DNA of 64,000 bases from Sphingomonas sp. JC676 (GTDB lineage Bacteria; Pseudomonadota; Alphaproteobacteria; Sphingomonadales; Sphingomonadaceae): NCBI RefSeq assembly GCF_014489075.1, contig NZ_JACTGR010000004.1, positions 372,001 to 436,000 on the forward strand, given 5' to 3'. The notes under the pieces were generated by a model that saw nothing but the letters and a program-made list of their open reading frames with translations, made no database searches and was not told where the DNA came from. The stretch's first letter is position 1; the number at the start of each line of letters is the position of its first letter. Of the stretch, positions 44,121-51,806 are shown in pieces. Both the position numbers and the translations under genes were made by a program.

Positions 44121-44203
44121 CGGCAGGTCCCCGCAGTCCTGGGCAAGCCTATGCTGTGTTGGCGGACACCCGGCAAGGCCTGGATGTCATTCGACGGAAA
44201 ACG

Positions 44204-44473
44204 CTAGACTCTCGCCGGCCGCCTTCGAGCTTCCTGTCCTTCTGCAGTACCTGTGAGCGCAGTCTTGGCAACGCGTAGAAGGAGTCGGCGCACGGCAAAG
44301 CTGTTCGAAATCCTCCCAGAACCGAAGCGCTGTCCGAACCCGTCGCGCCAAAGCCGTTCGGCGACAATCCGAATCTCATCCCGCGTCGGTAGGCGCGACT
44401 GGGAGATGCAGGCCGTGATCGCCGGATAGTGCCATATGCCGGAATGCAAGGGTAGCGACGAGGCGTCCGACAT
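44204..44473 (-). CDS. Hypothetical protein (89 aa) coupled to a membrane protein
   Basis: An 89-residue basic protein (MSDASSLPLHSGIWHYPAIT at the start, then LPTRDEIRIVAERLWRDGFG and an arginine-rich end). No domain is recognised; the middle looks like one amphipathic helix. Its ATG shares a base with the stop of the preceding membrane-protein gene (TGATG), a strong sign of translational coupling and therefore of a real gene. The pair lies under a copy of the operator also found in front of marR. Function unknown. Confidence 0.6.
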   Translation of the reverse strand: MSDASSLPLHSGIWHYPAITACISQSRLPTRDEIRIVAERLWRDGFGQRFGSGRISNSFAVRRLLLRVAKTALTGTAEGQEARRRPARV

Positions 44474-44778
44474 CACAAGCCCGTGACGCCGGGATCGGCC
44501 GCAACCTCGATCGCGCGATGCCGTCGCCATGCCCTGCCTTCCATCCAGAGCGGGATCGCGGCGGCAAGCGCATAGGCCAGCGCGACGTGCAGGAACTGGC
44601 TGTCGGGCAGGTTGCCAGTCATGCCGAAGCCTGCAAGCACCAGAATGATCGAAGGCGCCCAATCGGGATGTCGAATCTGCGCGAAGAGTTGCCAGAGCAG
44701 CCAGCACAAGGCGGCCGCCGCCGCGAGACCGCCGATGACCAGACCGACCGACGAGATCATTACAAGGATCGTGTGCAT
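44473..44778 (-). CDS. Small integral membrane protein (101 aa) of unknown function
   Basis: A 101-residue protein with three predicted membrane helices, at about 4-31 (ILVMISSVGLVIGGLAAAAA), 41-55 (APSIILVLAGFGMTG) and 60-79 (FLHVALAYALAAAIPLWMEG), and a basic C-terminus. Not recognised. Its ATG at 44778 lies 18 bases behind a long perfect palindrome (44796-44826) that matches the operator of the MarR gene upstream, so it is probably repressed by that MarR protein. It is translationally coupled to the 89-residue protein. Confidence 0.65.
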   Translation of the reverse strand: MHTILVMISSVGLVIGGLAAAAALCWLLWQLFAQIRHPDWAPSIILVLAGFGMTGNLPDSQFLHVALAYALAAAIPLWMEGRAWRRHRAIEVAADPGVTGL

Positions 44779-44795
44779 GCAGCCGACTCCTTGAG

Positions 44796-44826
44796 GCAAA
44801 CTATATCGTAGAACGATATAGTTTGC
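44796..44826. promoter_or_regulatory. MarR operator, copy 1
   Basis: A perfect inverted repeat with 14-base arms, GCAAACTATATCGT on the left and its complement on the right, separated by AGA. The core ATATCGT-N3-ACGATAT is repeated at 45280-45296 in front of marR. It lies between the marR stop and the membrane-protein start, 18 bases from the latter. Confidence 0.75.
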
Positions 44827-44843
44827 AAGGGCGGCGCCAGCGT

Positions 44844-45260
44844 TCAGCCGAGTCGGTCGAGCAGCTCGGTAAGCATCGGGCGCAGGCGCTTGATCTCCTC
44901 GCGATGGGTCGCCGAGAGCTGCCCGAGCAGCGCTTCGGCCTTGGGGGTCAGGGCGAGCAGTGCCTGGCGCCGGTCGTCGGGCGAGGGCTTGCGCGTGACC
45001 AGGTCCAGCGCCTCGAGCCGATCCACCAACCCCGTCGCGCTGTGCGGCTTCAGGATCAGACGATCGGCGACATAGCCGACACTGACCGGTGCGCCGACGG
45101 CACCGCGTATCGCGAGCAGCGCCTGATGCTGCTGCGGCGTCAGGCCGCGCTCGGCGGCGCGCCCCTCGCTGAAGGCGAGGAACTGGCGCAGCGCATGGCG
45201 AAATCCCGCCAGCGCGACATAGTCGTCGTCGGTCAATTCTTCCGCAGCGGCCATGGGCAC
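44844..45260 (-). CDS. MarR-family transcriptional regulator
   Basis: A 138-residue winged-helix dimer. The order is an N-terminal dimer helix, then LTPQQHQALLAIRGAVGAPV, the recognition helix region YVADRLILKPHSATGLVDRLEALDLV and the wing SPDDRRQALLALT, then a C-terminal helix. Regulators of this type repress an adjacent transporter or detoxification gene and themselves until a small molecule binds. Two copies of a matched palindrome flank the gene. A GTG at 45260 with GGAAGG five bases before it is the likely start; an ATG two codons later is the alternative. Confidence 0.9.
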   Translation of the reverse strand: MPMAAAEELTDDDYVALAGFRHALRQFLAFSEGRAAERGLTPQQHQALLAIRGAVGAPVSVGYVADRLILKPHSATGLVDRLEALDLVTRKPSPDDRRQALLALTPKAEALLGQLSATHREEIKRLRPMLTELLDRLG

Positions 45261-45279
45261 GCGATCCTTCCATTGAATA

Positions 45280-45296
45280 ATATCGTATTGCGATAT
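45280..45296. promoter_or_regulatory. MarR operator, copy 2
   Basis: ATATCGT-ATT-GCGATAT lies in the 71-base gap between the divergent marR and clcA genes. It differs from copy 1's core by one base in the right arm and by the spacer. The position would allow simultaneous control of marR and the chloride-channel gene. Confidence 0.7.
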
Positions 45297-45331
45297 ACCT
45301 GCCCGAGCTTTCCTGTTCAGGCGAGTTCGTC

Positions 45332-47080
45332 ATGTCTTCCAATACCCCACATCGCCGCAAATCCCGGCCGCTCGGCGACCACAGCGCCGACTGGAGGCTG
45401 GTGCCGCTCGCCGGTGCGGCACTCGTCATCGGGGCAGGCGCGGCGTGCGGCGCCTGGGCGCTGATAAAGCTGATCTCGATCGCTACCAATCTCTTCTGGT
45501 TCGGACGAGTCTCCGTTGCGCCCGCCGAGATCGTCGACGCGCAGGTGGGGCTGGCGATCGTAGCGATCCCGGTGATCGGCAGCCTGATCATCGGGTTGAT
45601 GGCGCGCTTCGGCTCGGAGAAAATCAGGGGGCACGGCATTCCGGAGGCGATCGAGGCGATACTGTACGGGGAGAGCCGATTGTCGCTCAAGGTCGCGATC
45701 CTGAAACCGCTGTCCTCGGCGATATCGATCGGCAGCGGCGGGCCGTTCGGCGCCGAGGGGCCGATCATCATGACCGGCGGTGCGATCGGATCGCTGTTCG
45801 CGCAATGCTTCAAGCTGAGCGCGGCGGAGCGCAAGACCCTCTTGGTGGCCGGCGCCGCAGCGGGGATGACCGGGATCTTCGGCACGCCACTTGCCGCGAT
45901 CCTGCTGGCGATTGAGGTCCTCCTGTTCGAGTGGAAGCCGCGCAGCTTCGTGCCGGTAGTGGTCGCCGTGCTGGTATCGTTCGGGCTGCGCCCGTTCCTG
46001 CTCGGGCCGGGGCCGCTCTTCCCCTTCGCCGCGGCGTCGGTCGGGGGGTGGGAGACGAGCGGGCTCGCGCTGGCGGTAGGGGTCATCGTCGGGCTCGAGG
46101 CGACGATCCTCTCGTCGCTGCTGTACCGCGTCGAGGACGCGTTCCACCACCTGCCGTTGCACTGGATGTGGTGGCCAGCACTTGGCGCGGTCGTCGTGGG
46201 GCTGGGCGGGCTGATCGACGCGCACGTGCTGGGCGCCGGCTATTCGAACATCCAGGCGCTGCTCGACGGATCGCTGCCAATGCGGGTCGTCCTGGCACTC
46301 CTGGTCGTCAAGGCGGTGGTCTGGCTGGTCGCATTGGGTTCGGGAACATCGGGCGGCGTTCTCGCGCCACTGCTCATCCTGGGCGGCGCGCTGGGCGTGC
46401 TGCTCGGCCAGTTCCTGCCGGGTCCGGTGGGGTTCTGGGCGATGATCGGCATGGCAGGGATCATGAGCGGCGCGATGCGGGCGCCGCTTACCGGCGCCCT
46501 GTTCGCGGTCGAGCTGACCGGGCATTTCGACGCGCTTCCGGCGACGATCGCGGCGTCCGCCGGCGCCTATGCGATCAGCGTGCTGATCATGCGACGCTCG
46601 ATCCTGACCGAGAAGATCGCGCGGCGCGGCCGGCACATCCTGCAGGAATATACCGTCGATCCGCTCGATTTCATGCAGGCGGCGCAATTGATGACCCCGG
46701 AGCCGGACACGCTCGCTGGAGATATGCCGATCCGCGCGGCCGTCGCCTTCTTCGCCGATAGCGCGGTGCATCGCAGCTATCCGGTGATCGACGGGGAGGG
46801 GCGTCTGCTGGGTCTGGTATCGCGGTCCGATGCGCTGCGCTGGCAGGTCGAGGGCACGCTGCAGGACGTTCTGCTGGCGGAGGCCCTGTCCGATCCCATG
46901 CAGCCCTTCGCCTATGGCCAGTCCCCCATCGGCGAGGTTGCCGACATGATGGTCGAGACTGGCATCGGGCGCATTCCAATCGTCGACGAGGACACGGCGA
47001 AGGTTATCGGCATCCTCTCGCGGCACGACCTGCTGAAGGCTCGTAGCGCGCTGAAGCGTGCTGAGATGGAGCGATCCTGA
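45332..47080 (+). CDS. ClC-family chloride channel/antiporter with CBS domains
   Basis: A 582-residue protein with the ClC membrane domain (about 20-430). It has GSGGPFGAEGP, which holds the gating glutamate in the G-x-E-G-P motif, GTPLAAILLAIEVLLF (GIFGTPL anion site), GSGTSGGVLAPLL and GAPLTGALFAVELTG-type helices. After that come two CBS domains at about 450-575 (LMTPEPDTL..., YPVIDGEGRLLGLVSR, RIPIVDEDTAKVIGILSRHDLL). The presence of the gating glutamate is compatible with either a chloride channel or a H+/Cl- antiporter. The gene is divergent from marR with the second operator between them, so MarR very probably controls it. Confidence 0.9.
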   Translation: MSSNTPHRRKSRPLGDHSADWRLVPLAGAALVIGAGAACGAWALIKLISIATNLFWFGRVSVAPAEIVDAQVGLAIVAIPVIGSLIIGLMARFGSEKIRGHGIPEAIEAILYGESRLSLKVAILKPLSSAISIGSGGPFGAEGPIIMTGGAIGSLFAQCFKLSAAERKTLLVAGAAAGMTGIFGTPLAAILLAIEVLLFEWKPRSFVPVVVAVLVSFGLRPFLLGPGPLFPFAAASVGGWETSGLALAVGVIVGLEATILSSLLYRVEDAFHHLPLHWMWWPALGAVVVGLGGLIDAHVLGAGYSNIQALLDGSLPMRVVLALLVVKAVVWLVALGSGTSGGVLAPLLILGGALGVLLGQFLPGPVGFWAMIGMAGIMSGAMRAPLTGALFAVELTGHFDALPATIAASAGAYAISVLIMRRSILTEKIARRGRHILQEYTVDPLDFMQAAQLMTPEPDTLAGDMPIRAAVAFFADSAVHRSYPVIDGEGRLLGLVSRSDALRWQVEGTLQDVLLAEALSDPMQPFAYGQSPIGEVADMMVETGIGRIPIVDEDTAKVIGILSRHDLLKARSALKRAEMERS

Positions 47081-47952
47081 TCGGCCAGGGTCGTTCTGGC
47101 ATGACCCGACGTGGCAGAACCGGCGGCCTCGGTGGACTCCGCGCCCTGCGTCTCGGCTGATTTCAAATGGGCGACCGTCTTGCGCGGCAGGGCCTGTCCG
47201 AAGCTGCGGCACCGACAGTGCACTAACCTGGCGAGCTCAGGGATCGCGACGTGAAGTCGTAGGCCGAGGCGTCGGTGATCTCGGCGAAGTCGCTCGCGCC
47301 GCGCGCGATCGCGACGCCGTGGATTGATGGTGGGTCATTCAGAAGATGGATGCTGGAATCGCTAGCCTTCGACCAGGGCGTCTCGAAGGCGGTCGCGCCA
47401 GTGCCGATGACATAGCGACCGTCATGTCGCCCGCAAAGGACAAGGCGGCTTGATAGGGGCACACTGCCCGACCCTCGGGTGCCGGCCCGGCATCATTCGA
47501 CCTGAGCCTGCCGCGCCAGCCGCAGCCTCGACACGGGCAGGTGACGGTGCAGCCGGCGATACCGCTTCACCTGCACGCCGAGCACCCCCAACGACGACCT
47601 GATCGAGGCCGACGTCAAACTGGCGGAAGCGGTAGTTGACCTTCGGGTACAGCCCTTCGATCTGCGCGTGGATCAGGTCCACGGCGGATCCGCGGCCGCG
47701 CGGATAAATGCGCACGCACAATTGACGTCATATGCGTCCTTCGCGTTCGTGGTGGCCGCTAACGAATGGCCTCCCATCGCAAGTATCCATGGTCGGCGAC
47801 GTGATGAAGACCGCTTTCAGGCTCGATGAATAGAAGGTGGACGACTGACATTGGGGCGCAAAGATGCCATGGACACACCCGAGTTTGCGGCCCCCGCATT
47901 GCCCTCGGGACCATCCGTGTTATCAACAGACCCCGGATGGGGGAGATAGCTG
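47081..47952. other. 872-base stretch without an intact gene
   Basis: Short frames on both strands. One minus-strand frame at 47223-47462 has protein-like character and is listed separately. The partial palindrome ATTGACGTCAT lies near 47713. No other structure was seen. Confidence 0.4.
47223..47462 (-). pseudogene. Remnant of an unidentified conserved gene
   Basis: The 79-codon frame reads GRYVIGTGATAFETPWSKAS, then IHLLNDPPSIHGVAIARGA, then DFAEITDASAYDFTSRS, with composition typical of a real protein domain rather than chance sequence. I have the impression of a conserved domain with an IHxxNDPPSI motif, but cannot name a family. There is no N-terminal start, and the frame breaks into low-complexity sequence upstream, so it is probably the C-terminal remainder of a larger gene. 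Confidence 0.4.
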
Positions 47953-48669
47953 ATGGCGACTTTTGTCCTGGTGCATGGCGCCTGGCACGGCAGTTGGTGC
48001 TGGGCGCGGGTAAGGCAGGCGCTCCACGAGCAGGGACACCGGGTGTTTACGCCGACGCTCACCGGGCTTGCGGAGCAAAGCCATGCGTTGTCCCCCGACA
48101 TCGACCTTCAGCGGCACGTCGACGATGTCACTAACCTGATCCGTTGGGAAGAGCTCGATTCCGTCATCCTGTGCGGCCACTCCTATGGGGGTTGCGTGAT
48201 CAGCGGCGTCGCGGACGTGGTGCCCGAACGGATCGCTGCCTTGATCTATCTGGACGCCTTCCTGCTGGAAGAGGGCGAATGCCTCCATGACCTGCTTCCC
48301 GCCGAGCACCGGGAGCTGCAAGTCAGCCTCGCGAATGAACATGGCGAAGGTTGGCGCGTGCCGCCGATCCCGGCCGAGATCTTCAACGTCAATGCGGTGG
48401 ACCGCGGCTGGGTGGACCGGCAGTGCACGCCACAGCCCCTGGCCACCTTCCAACAGCCGCTCCGGCTGCGCGGCGGTCCCTCGCGAGTCGCGCGCAACCA
48501 CTTCATCTATGCATCGGATTGGGAGGGTACACCATTCACCGCCTGTTATGACCGCGCAAGGGCGCGCGGCTGGACGACGAGCGAGATCGCGTGCGGCCAC
48601 GACGTCATGCTCGACCGCCCGGAAACCCTCACGGCAGAGCTGATCGGAGTGGCGACCGCCCCCGCTTGA
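47953..48669 (+). CDS. Alpha/beta hydrolase (salicylate-esterase-like)
   Basis: A 238-residue alpha/beta hydrolase of the plant-esterase-like group: FVLVHGAWHGSWCWARV at the start, VFTPTLTGLAEQSHAL, a nucleophile elbow CGHSYGGCVI with the serine at about 78, and a catalytic histidine in IACGHDVMLDRPE at the end. The group hydrolyses small esters such as methyl salicylate or acts as hydroxynitrile lyases. GGGGGAG lies seven bases before the ATG. The gene stands alone between two eroded stretches with no functional partner in sight. Confidence 0.85.
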   Translation: MATFVLVHGAWHGSWCWARVRQALHEQGHRVFTPTLTGLAEQSHALSPDIDLQRHVDDVTNLIRWEELDSVILCGHSYGGCVISGVADVVPERIAALIYLDAFLLEEGECLHDLLPAEHRELQVSLANEHGEGWRVPPIPAEIFNVNAVDRGWVDRQCTPQPLATFQQPLRLRGGPSRVARNHFIYASDWEGTPFTACYDRARARGWTTSEIACGHDVMLDRPETLTAELIGVATAPA

Positions 48670-49159
48670 CCTCACGGGGCTCGAAGTCAGCCTCGTCTTC
48701 GAGAGATGCGTTCGCAGGCGCGCCGGGCACCGTTCCGATGGGGACCAGATGGCAGACCGCTTCTGGGAAGATAGTAAATCGCGCCGCGCGTCAGCAACCA
48801 TCTAATCTCAGACCCTTTCACTGCCCGATTGAACGACCGCTTCTCTATCGCGGTTTGTGTCAAGGGTCGCGCACCATGGAATGCCGCCGGAAGGCGGCAC
48901 GACTGACGATGGTAGGCGCCGGCGATCGGAACGAGGGTATTAGGTGTCCTGCCGGGCATGAGGTCGTGCCAAACGGGGCTCGCGCTTCTCTCCGGGGTCG
49001 ACGCTGCGGGCCGCCCCATGATGGGGTAAGAATGGCGGAGTGGATCAATCTTTCGGGCGCCCTTGCCGCTGGCGGCTGGGCTGCGGTCGTTACGATCTCA
49101 CGCCACCTTCGTCCCCGTGAGGACCTCTTTGCTGCCGGGACAGAACCGGTTGAAAGCTC
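48670..49159. other. 490-base stretch between the hydrolase and the insertion sequence
   Basis: No supported gene. A perfect seven-pair hairpin with a GGAA loop lies at 48882-48899. An open frame from an ATG at 49032 (MAEWINLSGALAAGGWAAVV) is protein-like for about 45 codons and then runs into the transposase end, as if cut by the insertion. Confidence 0.4.
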
Positions 49160-50212
49160 CTATCGTGGACGATCAGGCGATCGCTGCGGCGGCTCGCTGC
49201 CCCAGCGGAAGTCCGTGCCGTCGGTCCACATACGGTGGAGGATTACCGCCAGCCGGCGGGCTACCGCGACGATGGCGCGGCGCTGGCCGCGACGCTGTGC
49301 GACCCGCATGCCCCACGCCTTCAGCCATGACCAGCTCCGGCTTTGAGTGAGCAGGATCTGCGCTGCCTCGTACAGCATCGTGCGCAGCATGGTGTCGCCC
49401 GACTTCGAGATACCGCCGTCATAGTCGATCTCACCCGACTGGTGGCGCCGTGGCGTTAGGCCAACATGGGCGCCCACCGCCCTCGAATGGACGAAGCGCT
49501 GCGGCTGATCGACGGTCGCACGGTAGGTGAGAGCGACGACGGCCCCGACGCCAGGAGCCGTCATCAGCCGCCGACAGACAGGATCGTGACGGACGACATC
49601 GAGCAGCATCTTGTGCAGCCTGGTGAACTCTTGCCGCATGACGCGCCGGATGGTCAGCAATGGCTCGACAATGACGGCCAGTCTCGGCAGCCCCTCGACC
49701 AACTCACGGACACGCGTCTCGAACCCGGCATTGCCAACCACGCCGACCTTCAGGCCGAAGTTGCGCAACGTGCCGCGCAGATCGGCATCGACATCAAGCA
49801 TCTTGCGCTGAACCAGCTTGCGCGCGGTCAGCAGCATCCGCTTCTCCTGGCTCGCCAAAGTCTTGACGTGCACCGGCTTGAACAAGCCGACACGCATCAT
49901 CTCGGCGATGCCGCGCGCATCGTGCCGGTCGGACTTGTTGACCTGCTGCGCCTTCAGCAGCGACTTCATGTGCCGGGTCTCAACGCAGATCACGGGCAGG
50001 CCAGCCTCTGCCATGCCGTTCACCAGCCACTGCGAGAGCGGCCCGGCCTCGATCCCGACGCGCCCATAATCCACGCCGACCGACGTCAGCAGCGTGACGA
50101 TGTCGTCCGGCTCGGACGGTACCTTCTGCTCGCACAACACCTTGCCGGCCTCGTCGACGACGCACACCGACGTCTCCTGCACCGACACATCCAGTCCCAC
50201 GAAATGCGCCAT
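49160..50212 (-). CDS. IS110-family transposase (DEDD/RuvC-like plus Tnp_20)
   Basis: A 350-residue recombinase. The N-terminal RuvC-like part has the first acidic residue in FVGLDVSVQETSV, the glutamate in GIEAGPLSQWL and the aspartates in NKSDRHDARGIAEM (DEDD). The C-terminal half has the Tnp_20 region MTAPGVGAVVALTYRATVD, then VGLTPRRHQSGE and GGISKSGDTMLRTMLYEAA with the serine nucleophile. It is full length and shows no frameshift, so it may be active. The ATG at 50212 (MAHFVGLDVS) is taken; GGAAGGAG lies seven bases before it. Related IS110 recombinases are guided by a bridge RNA made from the non-coding end. Confidence 0.92.
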   Translation of the reverse strand: MAHFVGLDVSVQETSVCVVDEAGKVLCEQKVPSEPDDIVTLLTSVGVDYGRVGIEAGPLSQWLVNGMAEAGLPVICVETRHMKSLLKAQQVNKSDRHDARGIAEMMRVGLFKPVHVKTLASQEKRMLLTARKLVQRKMLDVDADLRGTLRNFGLKVGVVGNAGFETRVRELVEGLPRLAVIVEPLLTIRRVMRQEFTRLHKMLLDVVRHDPVCRRLMTAPGVGAVVALTYRATVDQPQRFVHSRAVGAHVGLTPRRHQSGEIDYDGGISKSGDTMLRTMLYEAAQILLTQSRSWSWLKAWGMRVAQRRGQRRAIVAVARRLAVILHRMWTDGTDFRWGSEPPQRSPDRPR

Positions 50213-50345
50213 CGCCGTCGCTCCTTCCCTCAATGCATGAGGTCATGTGCGACCTCACCAGCATCGTACGTGAAGGGCTGCAGTCTCCCGATCCCAGATA
50301 GCGCTGCAGCCGCCGCGATACACCATCTTTCGGGATCGTCGCGAT
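50213..50345 (-). ncRNA. Candidate bridge RNA region of the IS110 element
   Basis: The non-coding end upstream of the transposase holds three perfect inverted repeats. TGAGGTC/GACCTCA lies at 50238-50257 with a six-base loop. GGCTGCAG/CTGCAGCC lies at 50276-50311 with a twenty-base loop. CGATCCC/GGGATCG lies at 50289-50338 and partly overlaps the second. A stem with a large loop next to a smaller hairpin is the general look of a bridge RNA. No experimental or comparative support is available here. Confidence 0.4.
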
Positions 50346-50426
50346 CGCTCTCGAATGGCGACATTTGGGCGCTCAGCTGCTTTCAGATGTTCGAACGCAG
50401 GTTTCGAGGCCTCACGCCCCAATCAG

Positions 50427-50630
50427 ATCTCGGATTCTGGCGCCGCGGGCGCATCCTATCGCCAGATTGCTTCCGCGCTGTACGGCGAGGCGCTTGTAAG
50501 CGCCGAATGGAGAGGCAGGTCCGATTTCCTGGTGCTGCGACTGCGCCGGCGCGCAGCCGAGGCACGGGCCATGGCCGCGAGGGCTGGCGGATGCTGCTGG
50601 GCGGCCGCCGCCTTTCGACGCCCCGAGATG
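50427..50630 (+). pseudogene. DUF2285-like gene remnant, frameshifted
   Basis: The frame carries DSGAAGASYRQIASALYGEA, then AEWRGRSDFLVLRLRRRAAE and ARAMAARAG, which match the C-terminal pattern of DUF2285 proteins often found in integrative elements. At about 50580 the continuation (GWRMLLGGRRLSTP) lies in another frame, so a small indel has broken the gene. The N-terminal part is missing, and the IS110 element starts within about 200 bases upstream. It is probably a leftover of an integrative element. Confidence 0.55.
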
Positions 50631-50647
50631 GGCGTGGTTGCGCGCGG

Positions 50648-51157
50648 TCAGACCTGCACTTCGGTGAGCGTCGTCGTCTCCGGCTTGGTCAGGCCGCCCG
50701 CCTTGTACTGGGCAATGAGCTCTTCCTTACGCACGCGCAGCTGGTCGCCGAGGGCGTCCATGTCGAGGCCCGCCTTGCGGGCCTGGGCGAACATGCCCTC
50801 CATGCGCTTTTCTTCTTCCTCGACATGGTGCTCGATCTGCTCGGAGAGCACCTTGACCTTGGCGTCGTAGAATTCGTCGGAAGGTGCTCCCGCCTCGATC
50901 TCGGCGATCAGCACCTTGGCGCCGTCATGCTCGACATAGGCTTCCTTGAGCAGGTCGTCCTCCACCTTGCCTTCGCAGGCCGGATAGAAGATTTCTTCCT
51001 CGATCTGCGCATGGACGGTCAACTCGAGGCAGATCTGCAGCGCCAGCTTCTGCTTCTTGCCGTCGCCGCTCGCCTTCTCGAACTGCTCGAACAGATCTTC
51101 CACCGTACGGTGGTCCGCCTTGAGAAGGGCGATCGCATCCTGCTTGGAATCGGCCAT
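50648..51157 (-). CDS. Hemerythrin-domain protein
   Basis: A 169-residue four-helix protein with hemerythrin-type di-iron ligands: a first histidine in LKADHRTVEDLFEQFE, H-x3-E in LTVHAQIEEEIFYPA, a histidine in YVEHDGAKVLIAEIE and H-H-x2-E-E in LSEQIEHHVEEEEKRM. Such domains sense or store oxygen, nitric oxide or iron and appear in stress responses. AAGGAG stands six bases before the ATG at 51157. A possible general-stress (EcfG) promoter, GGAAC-N16/17-TGTT, lies at 51208-51184. The next gene, divergent from it, has a similar site. Confidence 0.85.
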   Translation of the reverse strand: MADSKQDAIALLKADHRTVEDLFEQFEKASGDGKKQKLALQICLELTVHAQIEEEIFYPACEGKVEDDLLKEAYVEHDGAKVLIAEIEAGAPSDEFYDAKVKVLSEQIEHHVEEEEKRMEGMFAQARKAGLDMDALGDQLRVRKEELIAQYKAGGLTKPETTTLTEVQV

Positions 51158-51183
51158 GGAAAAGCTCCTTTTCATGCAGAACA

Positions 51184-51208
51184 ACAGACGTCGCGACCGG
51201 TCGTTCCG
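51184..51208 (-). promoter_or_regulatory. Possible EcfG-type promoter of the hemerythrin gene
   Basis: Minus strand: GGAAC at 51208-51204, then TGTT at 51187-51184, spacer 16 bases. EcfG sigma factors of alphaproteobacteria read GGAAC-N16/17-CGTT. Only the -35 match is exact. Confidence 0.4.
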
Positions 51209-51350
51209 ATTGCGTGTCAATTGCGAGTCGTTCGCATGGCGGGCCCCAGGCCCAGAGAACCAAACCTAACCAGGTTATGGAACTAGATGGCGGGCGGGCG
51301 AACAATGTCCCGGCGGCCCGCTGAGCGCGGAATAGCTGCAGCCTCCCGGA

Positions 51351-51374
51351 GGAACGATCGTCCCGCCATGCGTT
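51351..51374 (+). promoter_or_regulatory. Possible EcfG-type promoter of the 51396 gene
   Basis: GGAAC at 51351-51355 followed after 15 bases by CGTT at 51371-51374, close to the general-stress consensus but with one base less spacing. The ribosome binding site AAGGAG follows at 51383. Confidence 0.4.
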
Positions 51375-51395
51375 GTGTCCTAAAGGAGTGCCGCC

Positions 51396-51725
51396 ATGAC
51401 GAACCCACGCGATTCCGACGCCGATATTCCGCCCGAGGCAGGCAAGCGTCCCGTCTTCGCTACGCCGCTCGATCCCGAGGCAGGCGCCGAGATCGGCACC
51501 GACAAGAACGGCTATTCGGGCCAGGAATATGATTCCGCCGGCCAGGCCGAATGGCGCGCCGAGCAGGCGCGCCGCGCCCTGCCGGCCGACGGCACAGTCC
51601 ATGGCAGCGGCGCTGGCGCCGGCGGCGGCAATCCCGGCGAGGATTACGATAACGACAGCCGGAACGGCTCGGGCTGTCCGCGTACCGGCGTGGAAGGCGA
51701 GGACAAAATCGCCGGCGAACCCTAA
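51396..51725 (+). CDS. Hydrophilic low-complexity protein (109 aa)
   Basis: A 109-residue acidic, glycine- and proline-rich protein (FATPLDPEAGAEIGTDKNGY; GSGAGAGGGNPGEDYDNDSR), probably disordered, without signal or membrane segment. AAAGGAG lies eight bases before the ATG and a candidate general-stress promoter precedes it. Proteins of this composition accumulate under desiccation or osmotic stress in related bacteria, but no family is recognised, so the role is inference. It is divergent from the hemerythrin gene. Confidence 0.6.
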   Translation: MTNPRDSDADIPPEAGKRPVFATPLDPEAGAEIGTDKNGYSGQEYDSAGQAEWRAEQARRALPADGTVHGSGAGAGGGNPGEDYDNDSRNGSGCPRTGVEGEDKIAGEP

Positions 51726-51806
51726 CCTGCGTTGTGTACCCTTATCCAATTGATGCCCAAGGCTTTCTCGACCCCGCGCAAGGAGCGCGCAACGAGGGAG
51801 AGTCGG

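Larger units (their letters stand above)
49160..50345 (-). mobile_element. IS110-family insertion sequence (ends approximate)
   Basis: The element consists of a single IS110-type transposase and a non-coding end upstream of it. IS110 elements of this subgroup lack long terminal inverted repeats and make no fixed target duplication, and I could not place the two ends; the limits given are those of the gene plus the structured upstream region. It sits in an eroded stretch with a broken DUF2285-like gene directly beyond its non-coding end. Confidence 0.6.

Noticed and set aside
48670..50500. Search for terminal inverted repeats and target duplication of the IS110 element
   Set aside because: No convincing pair of repeats was found, as expected for this family, so the element limits are left approximate.
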